Shown: positions 34,501 to 46,118 of the stretch, in pieces
How the letters are laid out: every line of letters begins with the position of its first letter
Position numbering within the stretch: the first letter of the stretch is position 1
Assembly (NCBI GenBank): GCA_036346275.1
Contig: CM070730.1
Location: 45,740,918 to 45,804,917, forward strand
Length of the DNA: 64,000 bases
DNA from: Otatea glauca
Taxonomy: Eukaryota > Streptophyta > Magnoliopsida > Poales > Poaceae
Direction of reading: 5' to 3'
Notes under the pieces: model-generated
What the model saw: the letters and a program-made list of their open reading frames with translations, nothing else
Database searches by the model: none
Told to the model about the DNA's origin: nothing
Translations under genes and position numbers: made by a program

Positions 34501-34758
34501 TTATTTTAGGCAAATAAATTATCGGGAAAAATCCAAGAAAAATCTCAAAAATACTTTGAGACATTCAGGCTCAAATAAAATATTTTTGGCAAAACTTTAT
34601 TTTAACTTTGCATGATTTAAATAGATTTGAATAAAGGGCAATAAACTTGATTTCAAATTAATTCAAATAAATCCAGAAAAATCCAATTAAATTCCAGAAA
34701 ATCATAAATGTACATTTAAGCAATAAAATAATATTTAGCTAATTTTTGGGATGTTACA
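31588..34758 (-). repeat. 3' LTR of the gypsy element
   Basis: 3171 bp, TG...CA ends. It has an AT-rich part (to ~33530), a CpG-rich part (~33540-34450) and an AT-rich edge. Open frames inside, such as 32186-32539 and those at 33754-34475, are present in both LTRs only because the LTR is duplicated, and are not genes. Confidence 0.92.
34101..34107 (-). promoter_or_regulatory. TATA-like box in the 3' LTR
   Basis: TATTTAA on the minus strand inside the CpG-rich block. The equivalent box in the 5' LTR is at 42892-42886. Confidence 0.45.
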
Positions 34759-34771
34759 AACCTTCTCCCTT
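34759..34771 (-). other. Polypurine tract of the gypsy element
   Basis: On the minus strand AAGGGAGAAGGTT immediately precedes the 3' LTR start TGTAACATCCC, the position used to prime plus-strand DNA synthesis. Confidence 0.7.
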
Positions 34772-34796
34772 AATGAATCTCGACCACGAGATTAGG

Positions 34797-36368
34797 CTAA
34801 CTAGAGAATAGGTTTGGGAATTCTGACTTCAAATCTTCTTCTCGCTCTCAAGTGGCTTCACTTTCGGAATGATTGCTCCACTGAACTCTGCAAAAGCGAA
34901 TAGACTTGTTCCTGGTCTTGCGCTCCATAACATCCAAAATTCTAATCGGTTGCTCTTTGTAAGTCAAATCTTCCTGCAGCTCTATTGCATCCAACGGGGT
35001 TTGCTCTGTTGGCACTCTGAGACATTTCTTAAGCTGCGACACATGGAATACATCATGCACTCCTGCCAAGGACTGAGGCAATTCTATCTGATACGCTACC
35101 TCTCCTCGACGGCTCAGAATCTTGAACGGACCAATATATCTTGGTGCAAGCTTCCCTTTAACGTGAAATCTTTTAACGCCCTTAAGAGGGGTACCCCTGA
35201 GATACACATAATCTTCTGGCTCAAAACTCAAATCTCGACGACGGTTATCTGCGTAGCTCTTTTGCCTTGATTGTGCTATCTTCAACCTTTCTCTAATCAT
35301 TGCGACTTGATTTTCGGCTTCCTCGAGAATATCTGGCCCAAAAACCAAACGCTCTCCTGTTTCATTCCAATTTAACGGAGTACGACAAGCACGTCCATAC
35401 AACGCCTCAAATGGTGACATCTGCAAGCTAGCTTGGTAACTATTATTATAACTGAACTCTGCATATGGCAAACATTTATCCCATGACGTAGCATAAGCTA
35501 AGGCACAAGCTCTTAACATATCCTCTAAAATCTGATTTACTCTTTCAGTCTGACCATCTGTCTGCGGGTGATATGCTGTACTGAAATTCAGACGAGTCCC
35601 CATTGCTTCATGCAACTTGTTCCAAAACCTTGAGGTGAATTGGGTACCTCTGTCCGACACAATTTTCTTGGGCACTCCATGCAAACATACAATCCTTGAC
35701 ATGTACAACTCTGCTAAACGATCTCCCGAGTAAGTGGTCTTTCTTTGGGATAAAATGAGCGACCTTGGTTAGACGATCCACAATAACCCAAATGGAATCG
35801 TAACCTCTCTGAGTTTTAGGTAAACCGGTGATAAAGTCCATTCCGATTTCCTCCCACTTCCATTCCGGAATTTTCAATGGTTGCAACAAACCAGCGGGAC
35901 TTTGATGCATGGCCTTTACTCTCTGACATACGTCACATAGAGCAACATGCTCAGCTACTTCACGCTTCATATTAGACCACCAAAATCTCTCTTTCAAATC
36001 TTGATACATCTTAGCACTTCCTGGATGAATCGAGTACTTAGAATCGTGAGCTTCCTCAAGAATCAATTGCTTTAGTTCCTTTTTATCCGGCACACAAATT
36101 CGGCCTTTGAAGAACATGGTTCCTTGCTCGTCCAGGGTGAAATCCACAGCTAGGCCTTCCTCATTTTTAGCCTTGATCTTAGAAATTTTATCGTCATCTT
36201 TCTGACCTTCTCTAACGATCCTCCGGTGTTGGCCTCACCTCTAGTGCGACTACCATTCCTTGAACGACTTTCAACCTTAGCACGAAATTCCTTGCATAGT
36301 TCTGGTTGATTTTCCATTGTCAATGTATTCGCGCTATGGCGCTTTCGGCTCAGAGCATCTGCTACCAC
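34797..36368 (-). pseudogene. gypsy integrase and C-terminal domain (frameshifted)
   Basis: The minus-strand pieces 36368-36150, 36147-35608 and 35708-34848 follow one another in different frames. They show the end of RNase H (VADALSRKR), the HHCC zinc-binding region (HPGSAKMYQDLKERFWW, CDVCQRVK), the rve core with Asp in GMDFITGLPKTQ, Asp in VSDRGTQFTS and Glu in TDGQTERVNQ, then GPFKILSRRGEVAYQIELP and a chromodomain-like tail. A frameshift lies within the core near 35700-35730. The tail ends early: a TGA at 34850-34848 replaces an expected Trp codon, and the frame stays open for 16 more codons to TAG at 34799-34797. Confidence 0.85.
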
Positions 36369-36445
36369 ATTAGCTTTTCAGGGATGATAATGAATTCCAA
36401 CGTTATAATCCTTAATTAGCTCTAGCCACCTTATTTGTCTCATAT

Positions 36446-37987
36446 TCAGATCCGCTTGAGTGAATATGTATTTGTGCTCTTATGGTCCGTATATATCTCA
36501 CATCTATTTCCTATGAGATAATGACGCCATATCTTTAAAGCATGCACTACGACTAACTCCAAATCATGTGTTGGATAATTCACTTCATGCGGTCTTAACT
36601 GTCTCGACGCATAAGCAACGACTTTGCCTTCTTGCATTAACACGCACCCCAAGCCTTGCTTTGAAGCATCGCAATAAATATCAAATCCATTCTGCACATC
36701 TGGCAGCACTAATACGGGGGCTGTTGTTAAACGCTTCTTTAATTCCAGGAAACTTTTCTCGCACTCTGGCGTCCATGCAAACTTCTTTTCTTTCTTTAAC
36801 AACTGCGTAAGGGGTTTAGCAATTGTCGAGAATCCTTCTATGAACCGATGGTAATATCCCGCCATTCCCAGAAAACTACGGATCTGGGTAACAGACTTCG
36901 GTTGCTCCCAATGCAACACTGCGTCCACTTTGCTTGGGTCGACTGCAACTCCTTTAGTAGTCATTACATGACCAAGAAATTCAACTTTCTCCTTCCAAAA
37001 ATCACACTTGCTGAACTTAGCATATAGCTGATGCTCTCGCAGCCTCTCTAAAACCATTCTTAGATGTTCTGCGTGCTCTTCCTCTGTCTTCGAGTAAACC
37101 AAGATATCGTCTATGAAGACTACAACAAACTTATCCAAATATTCCATGAAAACCTTATTCATCATGTTCATGAAATATGCAGGAGCATTTGTCAATCCAA
37201 TGGACATGACTGTAAACTCATAATGTCCATATCGCGTAGAAAACGCAGTCTTAGGCACATCCTCCGCTCGGATCTTCAACTGATGGTATCCCGAACGAAG
37301 ATCTATCTTGGAGAAAACTCCAGCTCCTCTTAATTGATCAAATAAGTCGTCGATCCTGGGCAACGGATACTTATTCTTGATCGTTACTTCATTAAGTGCA
37401 CGATAATCGATGCACATTCTGAGACTTCCATCCTTCTTACGAACAAACAAAACTCGGGCTCCCCACGGTGATGAACTAGGTCTAATGAAACCTTTCTCTT
37501 GCGGTTCCTCAATCGCTTTTTCATTTCCACTAACTCGTCGGTAGGCATCCGATATGGTCTTTTGATATCGATCTTTGTACGGTGCTAACTCGATAACAAA
37601 CTCGATGTCGCGGTCTGGCGGCAGTCCCGGTAAATCTTCTGGAAACACGTCCGGGTATTCTTTGACTACTGGCACATCTTCCATGCTGATGGCTTTCACG
37701 CTGTTGACCACTAACTGCCCATCTCGAACTGTGGTCGCTTGAAATTCTACCTTTTTGCCTTTAGGGCCTTCCAATGTTACAATCTTTCGGCCACAATCCA
37801 AAACAGCCTTATACTTAGACAGCCAATCCATTCCAAGGATGACGTCTAGGGATTGCGCATTTATCAAGATAAGATTCGCTAGAAACTCTATCCCATCCAT
37901 AAGCAACTTAGCTCCCAAACACCCAAGGCTAGATCTAAGCTCAGATCCTGGGGCTTGGACTAAGAGTACACACTTAAGATTCACCAC
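36446..37987 (-). pseudogene. gypsy protease-RT-RNase H region
   Basis: The open minus-strand frame of 513 codons starts in the aspartic protease (SLDVILGMDWLSKYKAV), crosses RT (SSPWGARVLFVRKKDGSLR, FIDDILVYSK with the catalytic FIDD) and enters RNase H (DIYCDASKQGLGCVLM). It breaks after IYTDHKS by a frameshift; the next bases encode the usual continuation in another frame, with one stop before ALSRK. Family relation: Tekay/Del-type chromovirus, from the overall motif set and the C-terminal tail. Confidence 0.88.
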
Positions 37988-38083
37988 TTTAAATCCATTC
38001 TTGGTTGCAAAACTTTGAGAAACAAGCGAATGCGAAGCTCGTAATCAAACAAAGCGTAGCAGTCTAATCGAGTTAACCAGAAC

Positions 38084-39267
38084 TTACCAAGACGACGTCG
38101 TAGCTTCACGAGCCCCATCCGCGGTGATGTGGTTGATCCTTCCACGCCTTTGTTGATTGCGGTGTTGCTCGGCTTGACACGGCGCACGATTTCCTCCTGA
38201 AGCTGGTGCCTTGGCAGGTGTTGTTCCCAAGTTGAAACGAACTGGTGTGATGCCTCCCTTCTGTGGACACCTATTTGAAAAGTGCACTGGCTCATTGCAT
38301 GTATAGCATCTTTTCACTGCAGACTGTTGATTCCCTCCTGGTGCACTGTGGCCCTGTGCTGGTGTCTAATAGTTCTGATTAGCAGGGCGAGGTGCAGGGG
38401 TTGATGTCTTGTTCACGGTTGGTGGTTGGAATCTAGCAAATTGCTGTGGTGACATCCTCAAACGTAGATGGTTTGGACGTCCACCCTGATTAGTCATTAA
38501 GCGCTTACGATTCTCGCCCAGCTCTTTGCGCTTATACTCTAGGATCAAAGCCTTATTCACTAGCTCCCGAAAGTCGGAAAATTGTGGGTGTCACCCCACT
38601 GTAGTCTGAATTCAGTCCCTTCATGAGCAGGCGCCTAGCTTTATCTGTCGCTACGTCTTCAGGGGCATAGCGCGCTAACTGGGTAAATTTGTTCAGGTAC
38701 TCAGCCACTGGTTAGCCTCCTTGCTTTAGAGCCCTGAACTCTTCCTTCTTAAGATCCATCATTCCCTCCGGGACATGGTATTGGTGGAAAGCATTAGTAA
38801 ACTCCTCCCAGGTGATCTCTTGTGGGGCTCCATGAGCGGCACAGTAATTCTCCCACCATTCTGCGACGGTTCCTTCCAGTTGATGAGAGGCGTAGAGCAC
38901 CTTCTCATTTCCTTCACATTGCGTGATGTGCAGCTTCTTTTCAATAATCCTAAGCCAGTCATCGGCTTCCAAAGGGTTCACATTTCCTGAAAAAGTTGGT
39001 GGCCGAGTCCTCATAAAATCTGATAGCTTGGAATGAGATCGAGGTCCACCATGGTTGTTCGGGCTGCGGGGTTGTTGTTGGTTCTTCTGCTGCGTTGGTC
39101 ATCTCTTGCATCTATTTGCATCATAGTCTGCATTAGTTGAGTCTGCGCGCAAGAAGCGCTCCCAGTTCTCGCATGTCCTTGGCGGTGGTTGAGGGCTGCC
39201 TCCGTCATTGGGGTTGTCGTTCGCGCGATCCACTTCTGAAGCACCGTTATTCCTCAGTATTCACCAT
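38084..39267 (-). pseudogene. gypsy gag with zinc knuckle (broken)
   Basis: gag begins at ATG 39267 but is shifted almost at once. It continues through MRTRPPTFSGNVNPLEADDW (39014 downwards), AEWWENYCAAHG and a basic Gln/Pro-rich linker (38560-38366) to a CCHC knuckle CYTCNEPVHFSNRCPQKG (about 38311-38258). At least three frame breaks separate these pieces. Confidence 0.82.
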
Positions 39268-39701
39268 CGATGATTGCCTCTTGGGTTAGGAAAGGTAGAT
39301 GTAGCATAGATAAGAAGTAAGAATTTCTAAAGCGGGGGAAATAGGTTATACCCAACTGAAATAATTCTTTATTTATTCTTGGTATGGCTGCTTATTTAAG
39401 CCTACAAGCTTTGCAACACATACTGCACACTCAGCATTACAAAGAAGCAAACTAAACACGAAATTTTAACGTCAACTAGAGAGGTAAAGACTAACTTAAA
39501 GACGCGACTCACACTTGAGTCTCAACACAACTCTAAGACTGATCCTCCTCGGGCTCCCACTCTCGCTCCTCTGGATCCTCCTATGACTCCTCCTCGGCTG
39601 GCTCCTGAGCTCCTTGGGTCACGCGCTCCAACTCGTCCTCGACCGCCTCTAGGGCCTCTCCCAACTCAGTGATCATCCCGATGGCTGAAGCATGGGTCAC
39701 C

Positions 39702-40175
39702 TCAAGCTCTGCTCTCGCCACTCGAGTGCCTCGCATATCTCCGGCTCTGAGTAGTATCTCTCATATGATCCTCCTGGGCAAGGGCGAACTCCGCAAGGTG
39801 CGTTGCAGTGGCACACTCGTCCTCCATGATCCGTCGGCTTCGGCACGCTTGAACGTCTGGGTGAAGTCGGAACACTGAGTCGTGAAGCTCGTCGGCGTAG
39901 TCGCGGCAGACACGACGAAGAGCAAGTCGGGCAACCTCCTGAATTGCAACCTCGTACGAGAATCTTCTAGCGGAGATGTTGATTGGTCTGCTGGCTTCAT
40001 CATTCTCCCGGGCGTAGATAATCAGCTTGCAAATAAATCCTCGGTGTACACCGTTGACGGTCCAACTGCCTCCACGGTAAAGCGGACGGTAGAAGCCTCC
40101 AAGCATCTGAAGAACTCTCCACAGCTCCATGGCGTAGCCGCCAGCTGACTCCTCGAAGGTCGGAACGATCGGCAT
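39702..40175 (-). CDS. Extra ORF upstream of gypsy gag, 157 aa
   Basis: The open minus-strand frame runs between the primer-binding site and gag, with the first ATG at 40175 (MPIVPTFEESAGGYAMEL) and stop at 39704-39702. It includes YRGGSWTVNGVHRGFI and a segment AIQEVARLALRRVCRDYADE. Additional ORFs of this general kind upstream of gag occur in some grass chromovirus elements. The function is unknown; it is not an enzyme domain I recognise. Unlike gag and pol it is uninterrupted, although it may have no selection left. An acidic, repetitive coding-like tract follows at about 39640-39540. Confidence 0.6.
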   Translation of the reverse strand: MPIVPTFEESAGGYAMELWRVLQMLGGFYRPLYRGGSWTVNGVHRGFICKLIIYARENDEASRPINISARRFSYEVAIQEVARLALRRVCRDYADELHDSVFRLHPDVQACRSRRIMEDECATATHLAEFALAQEDHMRDTTQSRRYARHSSGESRA

Positions 40176-40372
40176 CTGCTCCACAAGAACTTTGAATAAG
40201 TTCTCCTCCCGAAACGGCAAGTAAATCGGTAAATTCAGCAAAGGCGAGAAGTAGAGAATGAGATGAGTCAAGAGTGTTTTATTAGTCAAATTTAAATTTT
40301 TCTTTAGAAAATAGTTTTGGACTCACACAGGACACCTTCATACTATCTAGGGCCAAGACCTACAGTCAGTAT

Positions 40373-40384
40373 GCTCTGATACCA
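40373..40384 (-). other. Primer-binding site (initiator tRNA-Met type) of the gypsy element
   Basis: TGGTATCAGAGC on the minus strand, five bases inside the 5' LTR edge at 40389. Confidence 0.9.
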
Positions 40385-40388
40385 CCTC

Positions 40389-43300
40389 TGTAAGGACCCG
40401 AATCCACTGATTCGAACCCACTGTGTTTACCACACTAGTCCCAGGATCAACGCTAGTGCACACAGCTCAACATTGGTACATATCACATCATACTCAACGA
40501 TAATAGAATAATAGTTCATTCATTGATATATCTAAAGGTATGATCTTATGATCAACTTACATTATTAAGCCACGCAGGGCAAGACTGAAAAATATAAACT
40601 AATAATTATGCAGCGGAAAGTAGAAAACGTAGATAGCTCATCAGTTCACCACAGGCAACCGACAAGGCTCGGACCCTAATGACTCGCGTCCTCTTGGACT
40701 TCCTCTTCCAACACAGGTGTAGATTCTTCAACTGTTGGTTATTGTTATTGGCAAGGGTGAGTACTTAAGCACTCAACAAGTTGTGCCTGAATGCAATTCT
40801 ATGTATCTATATGTAAGGCTTATTCCAATGGATAGGTGTCATGGCTATTTTGCAATAAGCGACATTTATGAACAAATACAATAAATAGATTGTAAAGCGT
40901 AAAACAAATAACAATAGTAAGTAAATTCAAGTATTTCTCAAGTAAATCAAGTTTCCAATCCTAAGTCAAATTCCATCTTCCATATGGCATTCCGCCATCC
41001 CAATCAAGTTGTCCAATTAATTAAACTAACCCTTAACTGTAATTCCCGAGCTTTGCTCAATACCGCGAGCACGGCTATCCGAATAGTTTCACACTCTGCA
41101 GAGGTTATGCACTTTACCCACGTGATACAACCAAACACCACCAAGGCGAGTGATTATAACAAAGCCTTTACAAAGCTCTGGCTTAACCGGATACTACACG
41201 CTAAGGTTTCAACACTGGTGGGTCTGAAAACCATAACCAGGGCCCCCCTCTTGCGCCATGTGAATTACTCCATAACTCGGGAACTCACACCGACCACGAT
41301 AGTACGAAAATTAAGATATTGCAAATTACTCAGCTAGGCTGGCCCATACCAGACATGTGGTTGCATGATTAACTCAGGTCAAAGGCTTGCAAGGTTAAGT
41401 CCTTAGAATGATCAAGGCAAGACATCCACATACCCTCTGCCCATCGGGCCCACCTTGGCATACTCGCCCCTTGTCACTTGCCCCAATCTAAGTGATTATC
41501 ACCCAAGTTGATTACCAAGCACCACGTGCCATCAACAATTCAACATCGTTGCGTGACATGACTCGTCACAACAACTCAATCTCATCGTGTGATCCCACAT
41601 GACACACAAGTTCATAACATTGTTCCATATTCCATTAATCAAGATTATTTATCAATGATTCCAATACATGTGATGACGTGGCATGGCTAAGCAACTAATA
41701 CTGACTAATCCTCCAATGTTGATTATAATTATTAACCAACTATATTTAACCAATCTAGGGTGACAATGGATCATGGCATACAAATGACAAGGTAGGGTGT
41801 AGATCAATCTGGTATATTAGCTAAACCCAATCTAATTTGAAACAATTGTATACTTGAAATATATGCAATAGGGTAAACAAATATAGCAATTTTATAAACA
41901 TGGGTTCAACATGATCAAAGCACAACTTGCCTTGGAATAGGTCCTGATCTGATTCTGGAACTTGCTCTTGAATTATTGGATCTTCCTCCGATGCGTCACA
42001 CAATTCAAGGTCTACGTGTACCGAAGAAGAAAAGCAAATAAATACCAAAACAGAGAGCAATTGAACTCCAAAAATCAAATAAAATTCACCATTAAATAGA
42101 TCTCAATTTTACAAATTTTTAGAAATTGGAATCACTCAAATCCGAGTTACGATGCAAAAGATATAGCCTTTTGAAGTTTGAAATAAATACTGAAAATACA
42201 GAAATTAGAAATTCGGAATTAACAGATTTATTTTTATTCTGAAAAAGCGATTTATGACGTCAGCGTGACCTCATGATGACGTCATCAACACAGAATTTCC
42301 AATCGGATTATTTTCCAATTGAAAAATACATTTATGGCGTAAGCATGGCGTCGGCGAGACCTCGGCCAATCACAAGCAAAGCGAGTCTCGTCGTATGGAT
42401 CGAGTCCACGGCGTAGCGCCGGACCACAGCGAGACCGGTCCACGGCGCCTCGGCACCGACACCGACACGCGTCGCGTCCCGGTAGCCATACGCGGCTTGA
42501 TCGATCTGCCAAGGCAGATCGGACGGTCACCGATCTCACGATCGTGGCAACCGCCCATCGTCGGATTTCAATCGACGGCCCGGCTTACGGATCTGGCGAT
42601 GGAGGCGCGACGGCGAGACCTCACCGCAGCGAAAAAGAAGACCAGTGGCGTGGCGTTTGGCGTGATTCCGGCGAGGTGAAGTTGCGGATCCGGTTCGGCG
42701 CAAGGAGGCGAATCGAATCTGGTTCCACCGCGGCGAAGGGCGCCCCATACGCGGAATCCGCGAAAACCCTCGGCGGCGCTCGCGACAACCTCCGCGAGTC
42801 CTAGCGGCGAGGCAGCGGTGATTCTAGCGACGGTGAGCGGGAAAACAAGCGGCGCGATGGATTCAACCTCGGGCGGGTCTGCGGCTTAAATAGCCCTCGA
42901 CGGCCGTGGTGTCGAGGCGGAGTCCGTCCCGCACGCGGCGCGATCCGAGTCCGTCTGGCGACGAGCCCGAGAAGACGAGTCTCGACCGTCCCGCGTCGTG
43001 AATCGGACGGACACTGCGGCGCATGACGTGGCGAAATCTGGACCCTCCACGCGACGATCCAGCGGTGAAGATCGCTAGGGTTTCTTCGCTAAGAATAATA
43101 TCCACCTCCGATCAAGATCCGACGGATGCGGCGATTTAAATCTAGAAAAGCGGGCCAAGCGGACGCGCGGAAGCACTAGGCACATGAAATGGGCCTCTAC
43201 GCAAGACAAAGACATGGGCTCGCCCGATCTTATTCACATTGATTTTAAAAGGGTTTTGATTTAAAATAATTACAGAAAATACTTTGATTTATTTTAGGCA

Positions 43301-43549
43301 AATAAATTATCAGGAAAAATCCAAGAAAAATCTCAAAAATACTTTGAGACATTCTAGGCTCAAATAAAATATTTTTGGCAAAAAATTATTTTAACTTTGC
43401 ACAGATTTAAATAGATTTGAATAAAAGGGCAATAAACTTGATTTCAAATTAATTCAAATAAATCCAGAAAAATCCAATTAAATTCCAGAAAATCATAAAT
43501 GTACATTTAAGCAATAAAATAATATTTAGCTATTTTTTGGGATGTTACA
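40389..43549 (-). repeat. 5' LTR of the gypsy element
   Basis: 3161 bp. Its AT-rich two thirds are almost identical to the 3' LTR, while the CpG-rich block (about 42340-43230) differs by many small indels. It holds the presumed promoter driving leftward transcription. Confidence 0.92.
42886..42892 (-). promoter_or_regulatory. TATA-like box of the gypsy 5' LTR
   Basis: TATTTAA on the minus strand within a CpG-rich block, the same context as 34107-34101. Transcription would run leftwards towards the primer-binding site. Confidence 0.45.
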
Positions 43550-43554
43550 TCAAG

Positions 43555-44240
43555 TGGAGAAGAAGAGGATTAAGGATCAGAAGTATCTCTTTATCGGTGA
43601 CTATAGTAAAAGGGAAAAGTGAAAGTGTCAAGAATTGGTGGAGACCTAGTGGAAGTATCAGAAACTGGTGGAGACATACTAGAAGGTGTAACTGGCGGAG
43701 AAGGTGTATCTACAGACTGAACTAAAAAATAAGGCAAATCTAGTGAAGGAATGGGAGGTAGACACAAAAAAGAGGTGGAATCTATGGAAGAAGAAGAAGT
43801 AGGACGATTAGAAGGATGATAAAAGGTCACATCATGAGAGATGCGAATGCGACGAGTCGAAGGATCATAGCAACAATAACTCTACTACTAGAATATGGTA
43901 GTTGTAGTTCTTTCCCCAGCTTACAAACAGTACAGTGAAAACTAGACTCAACAGTGGTGTAATTAAAGAACCCTATTGAACTAAAGTAGTGAGGCGAGCT
44001 CCACAGAGATGATCAAGTCTATGATGCCACTTGCTAAAGGAGGAACCAACTGAAGAATGAGATGACGATATAGCAAATGACAATGAGCCCTTCAACATAC
44101 TTGTGGAAGGTAGATGTGAGGAGTCCAAGACATAGAGACTAGGAGAGCCTCTACTACAATGGCTAGAACCAATCTGCCTTCTACTCTAACGATCTTGAAT
44201 GAAACAAGAAGAATCATCAAATCCAACGAAATAATATATA
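43555..44240 (-). pseudogene. copia pre-integrase and linker remnant, integrase core missing
   Basis: In element order (right to left): a protease-end/pre-integrase part (44200-43870) with a WHHRLDHLCGARLTTLV-like zinc-binding segment split over frames, then directly SHDVTFYHPSNRPTSSSS and a Pro/Ser/Thr-rich linker (43830-43591). The integrase catalytic core, normally about 1 kb between these blocks, is absent. The linker ends at the gypsy insertion site (43554) and resumes at 31587. Confidence 0.65.
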
Positions 44241-44684
44241 TCTTACGTTGAGAAGATTTGGAGAGCATGCAGACGCGGAGGTACATTTCTTTGCGAATAA
44301 GTCCTCCAGAAATTCCGAAATCGCAAACAGGTCCTTTAACCTTTTTTTCAAGAACGACCCCATGAATTTCAAAATCGCTAACAGGTCCTTCCACCGGTTA
44401 TTTTTAAAAAAGGACCCCGTAGTTTTGCAAATTCGACCCGAACGCCGGTTCTTTCAACCCAGAAGATTCCAGAATCACGAACAGGTCCTTCCACCGATTA
44501 TTTTGCAAAAAAAACCCGTAGTTCCGCAAATTCAACACAAGCGCCGGTTCTTTCGACCCGAAAGATTTGTAATTACGTTTAGGTCCGGTCATTTTATACA
44601 AAAACTCTTCCATAAATTCGACATGGACACCGGTTCGAACCAGATTTTCCCGCGCGGCGCGGCATCGCGCGCAGCCCTACCTAG
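44241..44684 (+). mobile_element. Helitron-like element inserted in the copia remnant
   Basis: The 3' end has a hairpin with arms GCGCG/CGCGC (44657-44661 and 44666-44670, loop GCAT), then 10 nt, then CTAG (44681-44684) followed by T. A 5' TC at 44241 after A is the likely start. Copia protease-type sequence resumes on both sides. The interior carries GTAATTACGTTTAGGTCC and CAGGTCCTTCCACCG repeats related to those at 1091-1687 and 17160-17650. Confidence 0.65.
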
Positions 44685-46106
44685 TAGTTCATATTAGTAA
44701 GCTGACAAATAGATTGAGGATTCATAGATAACTGAGGAACAAAAGACACATCAGGAACTGAGAAGCAAGATGTAAAGAGAATGCCCTGATGGGTAATAAA
44801 GCAAGGTGTACTATCAGCACTGTGGACATATGCACCATCAGTCATGGGCCCGTAAGCAACAAGCTAAGGGATATCCGATGTAACATGGAAAGAGGCGCCC
44901 GAGTCCAAAACACAAGAATGAGCGGTACTAGAAGCAAATGGTGCAGTTGAAGTCAAGCAAACACTATTCCATAAGTCATAGTTGGTGTGGCAGTGGTGAC
45001 TGTTCTAGTAAATGCTCTAGACGCCCCAGTAGGTGCTCCATGGCGACAATCAGATGGATGTCTAGCACGGTAATCAGCAAGCTGATCTAGATGTAACTTG
45101 AAGCAAGCATGCCCCAGTAGAAACAAACTATCGGGCAAGTGTCATGGTGCTAAATAGTATGAACGTTCTTGAGCAATGTGAAACGAAGAGCACCACTAGA
45201 CTGAACATATCTCTTCTTAAATTATGGCCACATTTGCTTGGCTGAAGTATGGCACTCAAGACTCATCCTCAGAGAAACATCAACACTTAGAAGTAGGCTA
45301 GTCATGACACGATTCATCTTCTTTTTGCCAAGTCTTTATTGCCTCAGCGTCAACCTTCTTTGGATTAGGAGGATGGTCCATCAAATGAGAAGCCAAACCA
45401 TAACCCCTCAAAGTTCACTGAGAATGTCCATTCTCGATAGTTTGGATCGTCAAGCTTGGTGTCAGAGAGCAAGAATGAGCTACCCCCAAACAATGAGTCA
45501 AACTTTGCCATCAACCTCAAACAGCAAGAGCAACCACTATGTCACCAGATCAACAATCAATATATAATATCAACCAGTATAACAACAACTAGCAAAGCAA
45601 CTAGCAGACAGAGGAAAATAGACGATAGAGGAGATAGAGGAAACGGGATGATGTCGACGGCATCGAGCCAGCGAGATTGAAGCAGAGAAAGTCTTTGGTC
45701 GTGGGCAACAACAAGGCGACAACGAAGCAGAGGGAGACTCAAGCCGCGAATGAGCAACCTGGAAACAAAGGAAGCCTCCGTCCATGGGTGACGATGAAGG
45801 TGGCGTGGATCCGGCTATGGGGAGGTGTGATGGCTTGGATCCGGCTCAAGGAGACAATGATGGGGATGCAGCGGTGCGAATCTGGACGTGGGAAGGAGTG
45901 GTGGCACGGATCCGGCTCGAGAGGACGATTATGGAGGCGCGAAGGTGAAGATCCGGCCGTGAGTGATGATGGAGGCCTAAATCCGACTGCGGTGAGGACT
46001 AGCAGGGTTGATCTGGCTCGAGGCTGGTATCAGAGTCCGCGACTGAATCTAACGGCAGCTATGAGCTTAGTGACAAGAAGAAGTGGAAAATCCTAACCCT
46101 AACTTT
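44685..46106 (-). pseudogene. copia gag/protease remnant
   Basis: Minus-strand fragments between the primer-binding site (46118-46107) and the Helitron-like insertion. The region 45480-45230 gives recognisable but broken copia gag words (KLDDPN-like start, then a segment resembling EWxFSVNFEGL). Stops and frameshifts are frequent. Plus-strand frames such as 45677-46096 are antisense shadows. Confidence 0.55.
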
Positions 46107-46118
46107 GCTTTGATACCA
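46107..46118 (-). other. Primer-binding site of the copia element
   Basis: TGGTATCAAAGC on the minus strand, directly next to the 5' LTR start at 46119; one mismatch from the tRNA-Met consensus used by the gypsy element. Confidence 0.75.

Larger units (their letters stand above)
31588..43549 (-). mobile_element. Ty3-gypsy chromovirus-type LTR retrotransposon (~12 kb) inserted in the copia element
   Basis: Long direct LTRs at 31588-34758 (3171 bp) and 40389-43549 (3161 bp) are flanked by a perfect 5-bp duplication TCAAG (31583-31587 and 43550-43554). Polarity is minus: element LTRs begin TGTAACATCCC. The tRNA-iMet primer-binding site TGGTATCAGAGC adjoins the right LTR (40384-40373) and the polypurine stretch AAGGGAGAAGG adjoins the left one (34771-34761). 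Internal order is extra ORF, gag, protease, RT, RNase H, integrase, C-terminal chromodomain-like tail. Pol and gag carry several frameshifts and stops, so it is probably inactive but could be mobilised in trans. Confidence 0.93.

Noticed and set aside
44628..44640. GGTTCGAACC resembling a tRNA T-loop
   Set aside because: No acceptor, D or anticodon stems around it; it lies inside a Helitron-like repeat. No tRNA gene is seen in the window.
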